Source of the DNA: Deinandra increscens subsp. villosa
Taxonomy: Eukaryota; Streptophyta; Magnoliopsida; Asterales; Asteraceae
Direction: 5' to 3'
Length of the DNA: 64,000 bases
NCBI GenBank assembly: GCA_039602395.1
Contig: JBCNJP010000024.1
Coordinates: 5,301,524 to 5,365,523, forward strand
Each line of letters opens with the position of its first letter. Positions within the stretch are counted from its first letter, which is position 1. The position numbers were made by a program, and so were the translations under genes. The notes beneath the pieces were generated by a model. The model was not told where the DNA came from and made no database searches. It saw nothing but the letters and a program-made list of their open reading frames with translations. Below, one piece after another: positions 11,298 to 21,359 of the stretch.

Positions 11298-12884
11298 TTT
11301 GACAATCCGACTTTTCAGGTCATTTTCTGACATTAACTGAACGTAAACCGTATTAAATGTTGTGTGAACATTTATGTGCTTATATGCGTTGACCTTAGCA
11401 ATTAGGGTTTTGTGTGATCAATCACTACGAGCATACACGGAAATTTAAACATTTGAAATCCTATGATTTTATGTGAAATTAAATGGAGAAGTGGAATTAT
11501 TATTTATGATTTTATGTACTCGTTTAAGTTTATATTCTCTTATAAACGTTATACGATTTTTTTATGTATTTTGACGTTTCCTCGTATAATTGTCGTTTAT
11601 TCGCTCCTCCGTTAACCTCCGTTAGGTGTAGTTAGTGTTTATAAACCTCGAGGGGCTATTTTTGCAAGAAACCAAACTAGTCTTTAATGTGTAAAGTCTT
11701 GAGGGTGGTTTTTGCCAATTGTCAAAAGTGGATTTAAAACCTCATAAATCTCATTCACGTACTGGAATCGGTTTCAACCGATTCCAATCAATCGGTCGGT
11801 TACTTCTGAGGGATATCAATGGTGATGAATGGCCATTATATCATTGAACCATCCACAAATCAAACCCACAACTCACTCTCTTCGTAGCTCTCTCGTCTCC
11901 CTGTTTTTTTTTTCACGGCAACAAGAAAACCACCACAATCACGACTCCGGCAAAATTCGCACCACCTAGCTACTGTTTATCATCATTTGATACACCCCTG
12001 CGATCGCGAGTTTTCGAAGAGCATCCAGGAGCAAACGGATTTGAGTTTCGTTAGCGTGCTCGTTATTCGCATTTAAGTTTCGGGCTCGTTTTCGGGTTCA
12101 AAATCATCTCGAAATTCATCTCCGACACGAGGTAAACATCTTCACTTGTTAATCGCATCTTTTTCTGGGTTTAATTGGGTTTTCGCGATTTTCCGGTGAC
12201 CGGAATAAAACTCCGGCCACCGGAGTTCTTGAATAAAGAAGATGACACGCGACTGCTTTGTGTTATATACAAAGAATAGCGGGTTAAATCACAATCGGGT
12301 CAGGCATCCTGGTGGCTGGGTCGCGCGAATTGTATCCCCAAGGTCGCGAGTTCGATTCCCTAACTCTTGTTTTTGGTCTGCGCCTATACATAAAACTGTT
12401 TCGGTTGGCTCCTTGACACAAGCAGGGCGCTGGCCGAGTGGTTAAGTTGTTGGGCTATGAGATAGAGGTCACGGGTTCGAACCCAGTGACCTCCATATTT
12501 CCTGTTTTTATTATTTTTGCAATCGTTTGAGCCTTTAACCACTAGAACTTGTACCGAAATTGTTCCTTGTCGTATCTTAAACCCGTAAAATTATATTTAG
12601 AACCATTAAAACCTCGTAAATCATATTTTGAGTTGTAAAACATGTTTAACTTGTTATTTTAAATCAAGATATTATCCTAACACCTATATATATTTATATT
12701 CACACAAAATTTAAATTTACATAAAAGGTAAAATATATAAATATATATACATCTTGAGTAAATTAATATATAAATCTATGTCGTCGGATTTTTAGTGAAA
12801 TAACCGAATATTTTATGATAACCTATATTATATAAATATATGTTGAACTTGCAAATTCGTTATTAAAATTTCTTGAACGTTTAG

Positions 12885-12929
<45 letters not shown>

Positions 12930-13962
12930 TATTTTAGAATGTTTAAACTTAGAAAATATATAATATTAATATATATTGTATTTTCTCGCGTATTTCGATA
13001 AATCGCTCTGATTTGGCACAAGTGCCATCCTCGATTTATTCCGGACTTCACGATCATTCGTTTTTGTCGTTTTCGTTAGACTTGATAGTGTATAAAACAC
13101 ACATTTATACATTTATGCTCGTTAGGTGATTGATTGCTTGCACAATACTCGTTCTTGCTACTTGAATTAACTGTTTGTCTGGAAACTTTGCTGAGCAACC
13201 TAAGGTGAGTTTCACGGCCCCATTTTACTGTTTTTAATCCTGTTGGGGGAGATTAACATGCAAACACTTGAATTGTTAGATAGTTATATCACCTGAATGA
13301 TAGTGGCACACTTATGATAAAGTCCTCACTTTTAGAGTTACTGTCAATGTGACATCAGCGGGAACTTATTTAGTAGATCTACTGGGTTTGACAACCCCAC
13401 CCGGGTCAGTCGCTCTGACACGATTGGATATCGAACGGGTGTTATAAACTTCTTAGTCTTAACGAGGCACAATTGAACTTGTCGAGCTTCAGTAACTGGA
13501 TAGCTAGTTGATCTAGTCAAACGTGCACTGATTTCTTAAAAATAGTCTAGCTAACTATTGATATACTATTTGGATTTTACTGAACTGTTAAACTGTTGAA
13601 CTGATTAAACTTGTGAACTCACCAACCTTTGTGTTGACACTTTTTAGCATGTTATTTCTCAGGTTTGCTAAACTGGATTGCTTGTCACGAATTAGGATGC
13701 ACCACTTATGGATTTTGATCCCCATGCATGCATATTAGACATTTAAACTTTTCAAATAAATTATCTTTTGGGTTGCGCATGTTTTGGCGCTTGAATATTT
13801 ATTAGAACTTTTGTCGTTTACGCTTTCGCATTTAAAAACGCATTTACTCTGGTTTGACTTTTACATTGCATATAGACTGTTCGTATGGCTAATGTGTTCG
13901 ATCCTGGTTTGTCACGCTCCCTGCGGCGCGTTGTCGCGCGTGGGATTTTTGGAGGTGTGACA
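11298..13962 (+). repeat. Gypsy-A 5' LTR (about 2.66 kb)
   Basis: This sequence recurs almost unchanged from 19885, which defines the LTR. It ends GGAGGTGTGACA, four bases before the primer site. The second copy begins TGTGACAATCC; here the first bases read TT rather than TG. The LTR contains a leader-like region near 11880-12130, two tRNA-like segments (about 12290-12497), a (TA)n run at about 12891-12925 and a donor-like AAGGTGAGT near 13205. It lacks a 40-bp segment present in the other copy between the tRNA-like parts. The long LTR and the pol type fit the Tekay chromovirus group. Confidence 0.9.
12424..12495 (+). other. tRNA-like (Pol III promoter-like) segment in the Gypsy-A LTR
   Basis: Box A-like TGGCCGAGTGGT (12431) and a perfect box B core GGGTTCGAACC (about 12473) are spaced as in a tRNA. 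The T-arm side forms a longer hairpin, GGTCAC...GTGACC. The acceptor ends do not pair, so it is not a functional tRNA gene. A second, weaker box B (GAGTTCGATTC) lies about 130 bp upstream after TGGCTGGGTCG. This looks like tRNA- or SINE-derived sequence fixed in the LTR. Confidence 0.6.
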
Positions 13963-13965
13963 GAT

Positions 13966-13978
13966 TGGTATCAGAGCC
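13966..13978 (+). other. Gypsy-A primer-binding site
   Basis: TGGTATCAGAGCC, complementary to initiator tRNA-Met, lies three bases after the LTR end at 13962. Confidence 0.93.
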
Positions 13979-14131
13979 ATTGGTTATAGTGAACTAGGTT
14001 TGCATTAGTAGACCGACTATAGCCTTAGACACACCTTAGTCATACACTCGAACACACACACTAGTATGTGACTATTTGACTACGTGTTACTTGTACTTAT
14101 ATATGTATATATATATGGTATATATGCAGAC

Positions 14132-14869
14132 ATGGCTGGATGGATATCCGCTTCCCAATCATCCTCATCATCGTCATCCCCATCCGTCACCAGTAGGCGG
14201 GTTACTTCGGGTCCTACTACCCCGACTCATGGTGTTCGGAGGATAACTTCCGAGGGCCACGTTTATGGAGAACCAAATGTCGTTCGTGGAAGAGACAACG
14301 GCAGCTGGAACTGGTACGAGTCACTTGTGGCCAGTTGGGTTCATCGGGAGCAAGTGCCACCTACTCCAACAGAGCCGTCGTCAACTCGATTCTTTCTACC
14401 CGAACTGCCGTATGCTATTGAAAGGGTCGTCGCGGCAATGGTCTCTATGTTTGACCGCGCGCTCAGGGACATTAGGAAGCTGTTTGATATGGTCAGGGAG
14501 CTGCAAGATAATGGAGCCAACACCAGTCTCAGAGTTGCTATCCTTAGGGGAGAGTTGAAAGGGACTAATAAGCGTCAGGCCAAGTATCAAGTAAGACTGA
14601 GTGACACATATTATCAGGTGAATCACCTCTCAGAGCTGGTTGAGACACTCACGGCTCGAGTTGCTGAGCTTGAGTTGGCTAGGGAGGCTGCGGCTCCGGC
14701 TCCGGCTCTGGCTGCACCTCCGGCTTCGGCAGAACCTATTGATGAACCTATTGAGGAGGATCCCGAGGAAGAACCTGAAGAGGATCCTGAGGAGGAACCT
14801 GAAGAGGATCCTGAAGAGGAACCAGATGAGGAGATGCCTGATGCATCCAGTGATCATGATAGCTCTTGA
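14132..14869 (+). CDS. Gypsy-A ORF1, serine-rich coiled-coil acidic protein upstream of gag
   Basis: The 245-codon ORF starts at the ATG giving MAGWISASQ; the frame is open upstream but without an ATG. It begins with a polyserine tract, has a helical, heptad-like middle (LSELVETLTARVAELELAR, about residues 165-190) and ends in Ala/Pro-rich sequence and repeated acidic EEPEEDPE units before DHDSS. Gag starts 240 bp downstream in a separate frame. Position and character fit the accessory N-terminal region often found before gag in chromoviruses, perhaps a structural partner of Gag; that role is inference. The Gypsy-B copy at 25326 is nearly identical, and the ORF stays open while gag-pol is full of stops. 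Confidence 0.65.
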   Translation: MAGWISASQSSSSSSSPSVTSRRVTSGPTTPTHGVRRITSEGHVYGEPNVVRGRDNGSWNWYESLVASWVHREQVPPTPTEPSSTRFFLPELPYAIERVVAAMVSMFDRALRDIRKLFDMVRELQDNGANTSLRVAILRGELKGTNKRQAKYQVRLSDTYYQVNHLSELVETLTARVAELELAREAAAPAPALAAPPASAEPIDEPIEEDPEEEPEEDPEEEPEEDPEEEPDEEMPDASSDHDSS

Positions 14870-15112
14870 GTTATTTGTTTTCACATTTGTTTTGTTTGGT
14901 TGTTTGTTTATCGGGAGGATGTTCCCAAGACTATGCATTTTGAATTTTGAATTTCTGTTGGATAATTTGTGAACGAGTTGCATTTTATTTGAAATGGGAT
15001 TTACTATTTAATATGTGCTTGTCTCTTGTGAAGTAATTTATTACTTATGTGATGGTTGTTGTGATTCATGTTATATCTTATTCTCATTTTGGGTAATTGT
15101 GAATTGAAGAAA

Positions 15113-18100
15113 ATGGCAGGCGGAAATGTACCAAACATGACACCGGCTCAATTGGCTGCACTAATCAACCAACATGTGGCTGATGCTTTAGCGGCACATG
15201 TCCAGGGTGCGGGCAATGCAGGGCCACCCCAAGGTAACACAAAATTCGTGTTTTGTTGTTTGATGTGATCACATATATTGGTAATCTGTGATTGAGAAGT
15301 TGTATGGATGTATGTACAGGTAATGCTACATTTAAGACTTTCATGGACTGTAAGCCTAATCAGTTCAAAGGAACTGAAGGAGCTATTAGCCTACTCCACT
15401 GGATTGAAAAAGTGGAATCTGCTTTTGAAATGTGTAACTGTCCTGAGGCTAGCAAAGTGAAATTTGCCACGGGTACTTTGGAAGGACCGGCTCTCACCTG
15501 GTGGAAGACCAAGGTGCAGATGCTGGGGATTAAAGAAGCTAATGCCATGCCTTGGGCTGAATTCAAGGAACTTCTGCAAGAAGAGTATTGTCCACGGGAC
15601 GAGATTTAGAAATTGGAAACTGAGCTGTATAACCTCAAGATGGAGGGGTCGGAAATTGAAGCTTACACTACTCGCTCGAATTCTCTTGCGAATTTGTGTC
15701 CTAGAATCGCCACACCTGCTTACCGAAGAATCGAGTTGTATATCAAGGGTTTGGTACCTCAAATCCAGTGAATGGTGACTGCCTCAAACCCTGTGACTAT
15801 TCGTGATGCTGTAAGGATTGCTAATAGGCTCACGAATCAAGCGGTTGATCAAGGAGTCTTACCTCCTAAGAAAGGAACTTCTGGAGCCTCTGACAACAAA
15901 AGAGAGTGGGATAATTCTGGGAACCAGTCTGGAAACAAGTCTTCAAATTAGCAGAACCATCAAAACCAGAACCGCAAATTCAACAATTCCAGGAATTTCT
16001 CATCAAATTCTCAGAAGCAGAATAATCAGAACCAAGGGCAACAGGGTTATGTGGGCAAGTACCCACAGTGCAACAAGTGCAACTACCACCACTATGGTCC
16101 ATGTGACAGGTATTTGTGTGCCAAATGCGGTAATAAGGGGCATCAATCTAAGGATTGCCCTGCCAAAAATAATGGGAAACAAGTTCAGGATGCTGAAGCC
16201 CCTAAAGGTTGTTTTAATTATAGGAAAGAAGGCCACATAAAGAGGAATTGTCCTCAGCTGAACGGTGGAAACAACAATAACTACAACAACAACAATCGCA
16301 ATGGCAATAATAACAACAACAATGGGAACAACGGAGGAAATGGTGCCATGGGTAGAGCTTTTGTTATAGGCTCGGGAGATGCCAGAGCAGATCCAAATGT
16401 CGTTACCGGTAAGTTTTCTCTTAACGGATATTATGCTCTAGTCTTGTTTGACACTAGTGCCGATAGAAGCTTCGTATCTACTAAATTTAGCAATATGATA
16501 AATGCCAACATGACTCCTTTAGATGCTAAATACGTAGTTGAACTTGCTAATGGTAAACTTGTTGAGTCTACCCATGTCGTTAAAGACTGTAAGTTGGAAT
16601 TGGCTGGCCATAAATTAGAAATAGATCTTATGCCCATCTCCTTGGGAAGTTTTGATGTCATTGTGGGAATGGATTGGCTATCCAAGAATCGTGCTGAAAT
16701 CGTTTGTCATGAGAAGATTGTTCGGATACCGTTGCCTAGTGGAGAATTACTCTCAGTTCAAGGAGAAAAGTGTGGTACTGTTATGGGTGTGATATCTTAT
16801 CTCAAGGCACAGAAGTGTTTGTGTAAAGGACATTTTGCTGTTCTCGCGAACATTTCAGAGAAAACGAATGAGGAGAAGAGAATTGAAGATATCCCGATCG
16901 TGAAGGACTTTCCTGAAGTCTTTCCGGAAGATCTACCAGGTCTACCGCCTCATCGAGAAGTCGAATTTCAGATTGATCTTGCTCCTGGAGCAGCACCTAT
17001 TGCTCGTGCACCTTATCGTTTAGCACCAAATGAGTTACAAGAACTATATACTCAACTTCAAGAACTACTTGAAAAGGGATTTATTAGGCCCAGCTCATCA
17101 CCCTGGGGAGCTCCAGTGTTGTTTGTTAAGAAGAAGGATGGAACCTTTCGAATGTGCATCGATTACAGAGAACTCAACAAGGTGACTGTCAAGAATCGTT
17201 ATCCCTTGCCCCGAATTGATGATTTGTTTGATCAACTACAGGGATCTAGTTACTATTCCAAAATTGATTTAAGATCGGGTTATCACCACTTGAGAGTCCG
17301 TGAGGAGGATGTCTCGAAAACAGCGTTTAGAACTCGTTACGGTCATTATGAGTTCATGGTTATGCCATTCGGGTTAACCAACGCACCAGCGATTTTCATG
17401 GACTTGATGAATCGCGTTTGCAAACCATATCTCGATAAATTCGTCATCGTCTTCATTGATGATATTCTGATTTATTCTAAGTCTAAAGAGGAGCACGAAC
17501 AACATCTTCGTTTGATCTTAGAGTTACTCAAGGAGGAGCAATTGTATGCAAAATTTTCAAAGTGTGATTTCTGGATGCGTGAGGTGCAATTTCTTGGTCA
17601 TATCGTTAATGATCAGGGGATTCACGTTGATCCAATCAAAGTTGAGGCAATTAAGAATTGGCCTGCGCCCAAAACACCAACGGAAATTCGCCAGTTTCAT
17701 GGTTTAGCAGTTATTATAGACGTTTTATTGAGGGATTTTCAAAGATAGCCCAACCTCTTACGGCGCTAACGCATAAAGGAACGGCGTATAATTGGAATGA
17801 AAAGCATGACGCCGCTTTTCAGCTACTAAAGCATAAACTTTGTAGCGCGCCAATATTATCCCTACCGGAGGGTAGCTACGATTTCGTGGTGTATTGTGAT
17901 GCATCGAAACAAGGATTAGGTTGCGTGCTGATGCAAAGAGAAAAAGTCATAGCTTATGCCTCTCGTCAATTAAAGATTCACGAGCAGAATTATACAACTC
18001 ATGATTTGGAGTTGGGAGCAGTCATTTTCGCGTTGAAAATTTGGAGACATTATCTTTTTGGTACCAAGTGTACTATCTACACTGATCACAAAAGTCTCGA

Positions 18101-19778
18101 GCATATCTTTGCTCAAAAGGAGTTGAACATGAGACAACGTCGTTGGGTGGAACTTCTTAATGACTACGATTGCGCAATTAGATACCATCCAGGCAAGGCT
18201 AATGTGGTAGCTGATGCCTTAAGTCGGAAGGATAACCCCAAGCCTAGAAGAGTTCGTGCGTTGCAACTTACTATTCATACAGGATTACCCGATCAGATCC
18301 GGAATGCACAACTCGAAGCACTCAAAGATGAGAACATGGAGTTAGAATCCTTGCGGGGTATGGATAAGTTATTGGAAGTTAGATCAGATGGTATCCGGTA
18401 TTGTGCGAACCGAATATGGATTCCCGTGTATGGAAACTTGAGGGAATTGATTATGGATGAAGCCCATAAGTCTCGTTACTCTATTCATCCAGGCTCGGAT
18501 AAGATGTACCAAGATTTGAAACTGATTTACTGGTGGCCTAAGATGAAAGCTGACATTGCCACTTACGTAAGCAAGTGCTTGACTTGTTCCAAGGTTAAGG
18601 CGGAGTATCAGAAACCGGAAGGGTTACTCCAACAACCAAAAATTCCCGAGTGGAAATGGGAGGGAATTGCTATGGACTTTATCACAAAGTTACCCCGTAC
18701 TGCAAGCAAATGTGATACAATTTGGGTAATTATTGATCGCTTAACCAAGTCAGCACATTTTCTACCGATCAAGGAAACTGATACCTCCGAGCCATTAGGC
18801 AAACTTTATCTTAAGGAGATCGTCTCGCGACATGGAGTACCAGTTTCTATCATATCAGATCGAGATGCTCGATTTACATCCAAATGTTGGGAATCTCTAC
18901 ATGAAGCATTGGGATCGCGTCTGGATATGAGTACTGCATATCATCCTCAGACCGATGGCCAAAGCGAAAGGACCATACAAACTCTTGAGGACATGCTGCG
19001 TGCATGTGCTATTGATTTTGGTGAAAGTTGGGATAAACACTTACCCTTAGTGGAATTCTCTTATAACAACAGTTACCACACCAGTATTGGTGTAGCTCCG
19101 TTTGAAGCACTTTACGGGCGAAAGTGTAGATCACCTCTCTGTTGGGCGGAAGTTGGTGACAGTCAACTCACAGGTCCTGAGTTGGTACTCGAGATAACAG
19201 AGAAAATCGTGCAAATTCGTAATCGTATGGCAGCAGCACGAGATAGACAGAAAAGTTATGCTGATAAACGGCGAAGACCTTTGGAATTTAAGGAAGGAGA
19301 CAAGGTCTTGTTAAAGGTCTCACCCTGGAAAGGTGTAGTACGTTTTGGTAAACGTGGTAAGTTAAACCCGAGATACATTGGGCCATTCGAGATTGTTAAT
19401 AGAGTTGGCCTATCAGCATATGAACTAAACTTACCAGCAGAACTAAGTGGGGTACATAACGTTTTCCACGTGTCGAATTTAAAGAAATGTTTAGCGGATG
19501 AGACGTTAATCACTCCACTTGAGGAGTTGCATGTAGACGAACAACTTCGATTTATCGAAGAACCGGTGGAAATTATGGACCGGGAGGTTAAATAGTTAAA
19601 GCGTAGCAAAATCCCAATCGTTAAAGTTCGTTGGAACTCGAGACATGGTCCTGAATTCACATGGGAACGCGAAGATCAGATGATGAAGAAATATCCCAGA
19701 CTATTCAAGGTTCAGCCTTCGTCTAGTTCAGGTACTGGTTTAATTTTCGCGGACGAAAATTCTTCAACAAGGGGATGA
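15113..19778 (+). pseudogene. Gypsy-A gag-pol, Tekay-type chromovirus, inactivated
   Basis: In order I read MAGGNVPNMTPAQLA (N-terminus), an 86-bp intron, the Gag domain (TWWKTKVQML), zinc knuckles, protease, reverse transcriptase (FIDDILIYS), RNase H (YCDASKQGLG, YTDHKSLEHI), integrase with H-H-C-C and D-D-E (MDFITKLP, SDRDARFTS, SERTIQTLE) and a chromodomain-like C-terminus (VKVRWNSRHGPEFTWE). Stops interrupt it at 15607, 15769, 15949 and 19593. A one-base deletion near 17710, in the GLAGYY motif, shifts the frame. The protease has DTS instead of DTG, and one knuckle has CX2Y instead of CX2C. At least two stops are CAG to TAG, as expected from decay of methylated cytosines. The element cannot make an active polyprotein. 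Confidence 0.93.
15234..15319 (+). other. 86-bp intron in Gypsy-A gag
   Basis: The frame breaks after PPQ at a CAAG^GTAACAC donor and resumes exactly at TGTACAG^GTAATGC. Splicing restores one Gly codon and the reading PPQGNATFKTF. The same intron, same length, is in Gypsy-B at 26428-26513. Confidence 0.72.
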
Positions 19779-19886
19779 TGTGACGACTGAGAATTTTTTT
19801 CTTTTCTTTTCTTTGTGTCTAGCTCATTAACTTTTACCACGTTACGTAATTTTCGAGGACGAAAATTCTTCAACAAGGGGATACTG
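19745..19886 (+). other. Gypsy-A 3' end with duplicated polypurine region
   Basis: GGACGAAAATTCTTCAACA followed by AGGGGAT occurs twice, about 106 bp apart (about 19750 and 19856). The second copy is the working polypurine tract next to the LTR at 19885. The first is followed by TGTGACGACTGAG, which itself looks like the first bases of an LTR. Confidence 0.7.
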
Positions 19887-21049
19887 TGACAATCCGACTT
19901 TTCAGGTCATTTTCTGACATTAACTGAACGTAAACCGTATTAAATGTTGTGTGAACATTTATGTGCTTATGTGCGTTGACCTTAGAAATTAGGGTTTTGT
20001 GTGATCAATCACTACGAGCATACACGGATATTTAAACATTTGAAATCCTATGATTTTATGTGAAATTAAATGGAGAAGTGGAATTATTATTTATGATTTT
20101 ATGTACTCGTTTAAGTTTATATTCTCTTATAAACGTTATACGATTTTTTTATGTATTTTGACGTTTCCTCGTATAATTGTCGTTTATTCGCTCCTCCGTT
20201 AACCTCCGTTAGGTGTAGTTAGTGTTTATAAACCTCGAGGGGCTATTTTTGCAAGAAACCAAACTAGTCTTTAATGTGTAAAGTCTTGAGGGTGGTTTTT
20301 GCCAATTGTCAAAAGTGGATTTAAAACCTCATAAATCTCATTCACGTACTGGAATCGGTTTCAACCGATTCCAATCAATCGGTCGGTTACTTCTGAGGGC
20401 TATCAATGGTGATGAATGGCCATTATATCATTGAACCATCCACAAATCAAACCCACAACTCACTCTCTTCGTAGCTCTCTCGTCTCCCTGTTTTTTTTTC
20501 ACGGCAACAAGAAAACCACCACAATCACGACTCCGGCAAAATTCGCACCACCTAGCTACTGTTTACCATCATTTGATACACCCCTGCGATCGCGAGTTTC
20601 CAAAGAGCATCCAGGAGCAAACGGATTTGAGTTTCGTTAGCGTGCTCGTTATTCGCATTTAAGTTTCGGGCTCGTTTTCGGGTTCGAAATCATCTCGAAA
20701 TTCATCTCCGACACGAGGTAAACATCTTCACTTGTTAATCGCATCTTTTTCTGGGTTTAATTGGGTTTTCGCGATTTTCCGGTGACCGGAATAAAACTCC
20801 GGCCACCGGAGTTCTTGAATAAAGAAGATGACACGCGACTGCTTTGTGTTATATACAAAGAATAGCGGGTTAAATCACAATCGGGTCAAGCATCCTGGTG
20901 GCTGGGTCGCGCGAATTGTATCCCCAAGGTCGTGAGTTCGATTCTCAGCCTCACCATCTTTATTTTAATCCTCCTGTCTTTTTCCCTAACTCTTGTTTCT
21001 GGTCTGCGCCTATATATAAAACTGTTTCGGTTGGCTCCTTGACACAAGC

Positions 21050-21120
21050 AGGGCGCTGGCCGAGTGGTTAAGTTGTTGGGCTATGAGATAGAGGTCACGG
21101 GTTCGAACCCAGTGACCTCC
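21050..21120 (+). other. tRNA-like segment, copy in the middle LTR
   Basis: Same box A (TGGCCGAGTGGT at 21057) and box B (GGGTTCGAACC at 21099) as in the first LTR. They are unchanged although bases around them vary. The upstream tRNA-like copy (box B about 20936) keeps its 3' CTCAGCCTCACC end here, which the other LTR has lost. Confidence 0.6.
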
Positions 21121-21359
21121 ATATTTCCTGTTTTTATTATTTTTGCAGTTTTTTGAGCCTTTAACCACTAGAACTTGTACCGAAATTGTTCCTTGTCGTA
21201 TCTTAAACCCGTAAAAATATATTTAGAACCATTAAAACCTCGTAAATCATATTTTGAGTTGTAAAACATGTTTAACTTGTTAGTTTAAATCAAGATATTA
21301 TCCTAACACCTATATATATTTATATTCACACAAAATTTAAATTTACATAAAAGGTAAAA

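Noticed and set aside
12424..12495. A functional tRNA gene
   Set aside because: Boxes A and B are good, but the acceptor ends do not pair and the anticodon arm is not clear. It is repeated in both LTRs, so tRNA-derived sequence is more likely.
14640..14983. Plus- and minus-strand ORFs overlapping ORF1 (leucine/arginine-rich)
   Set aside because: They are other-frame translations of the repetitive acidic region, duplicated together with ORF1 at 25834-26177.
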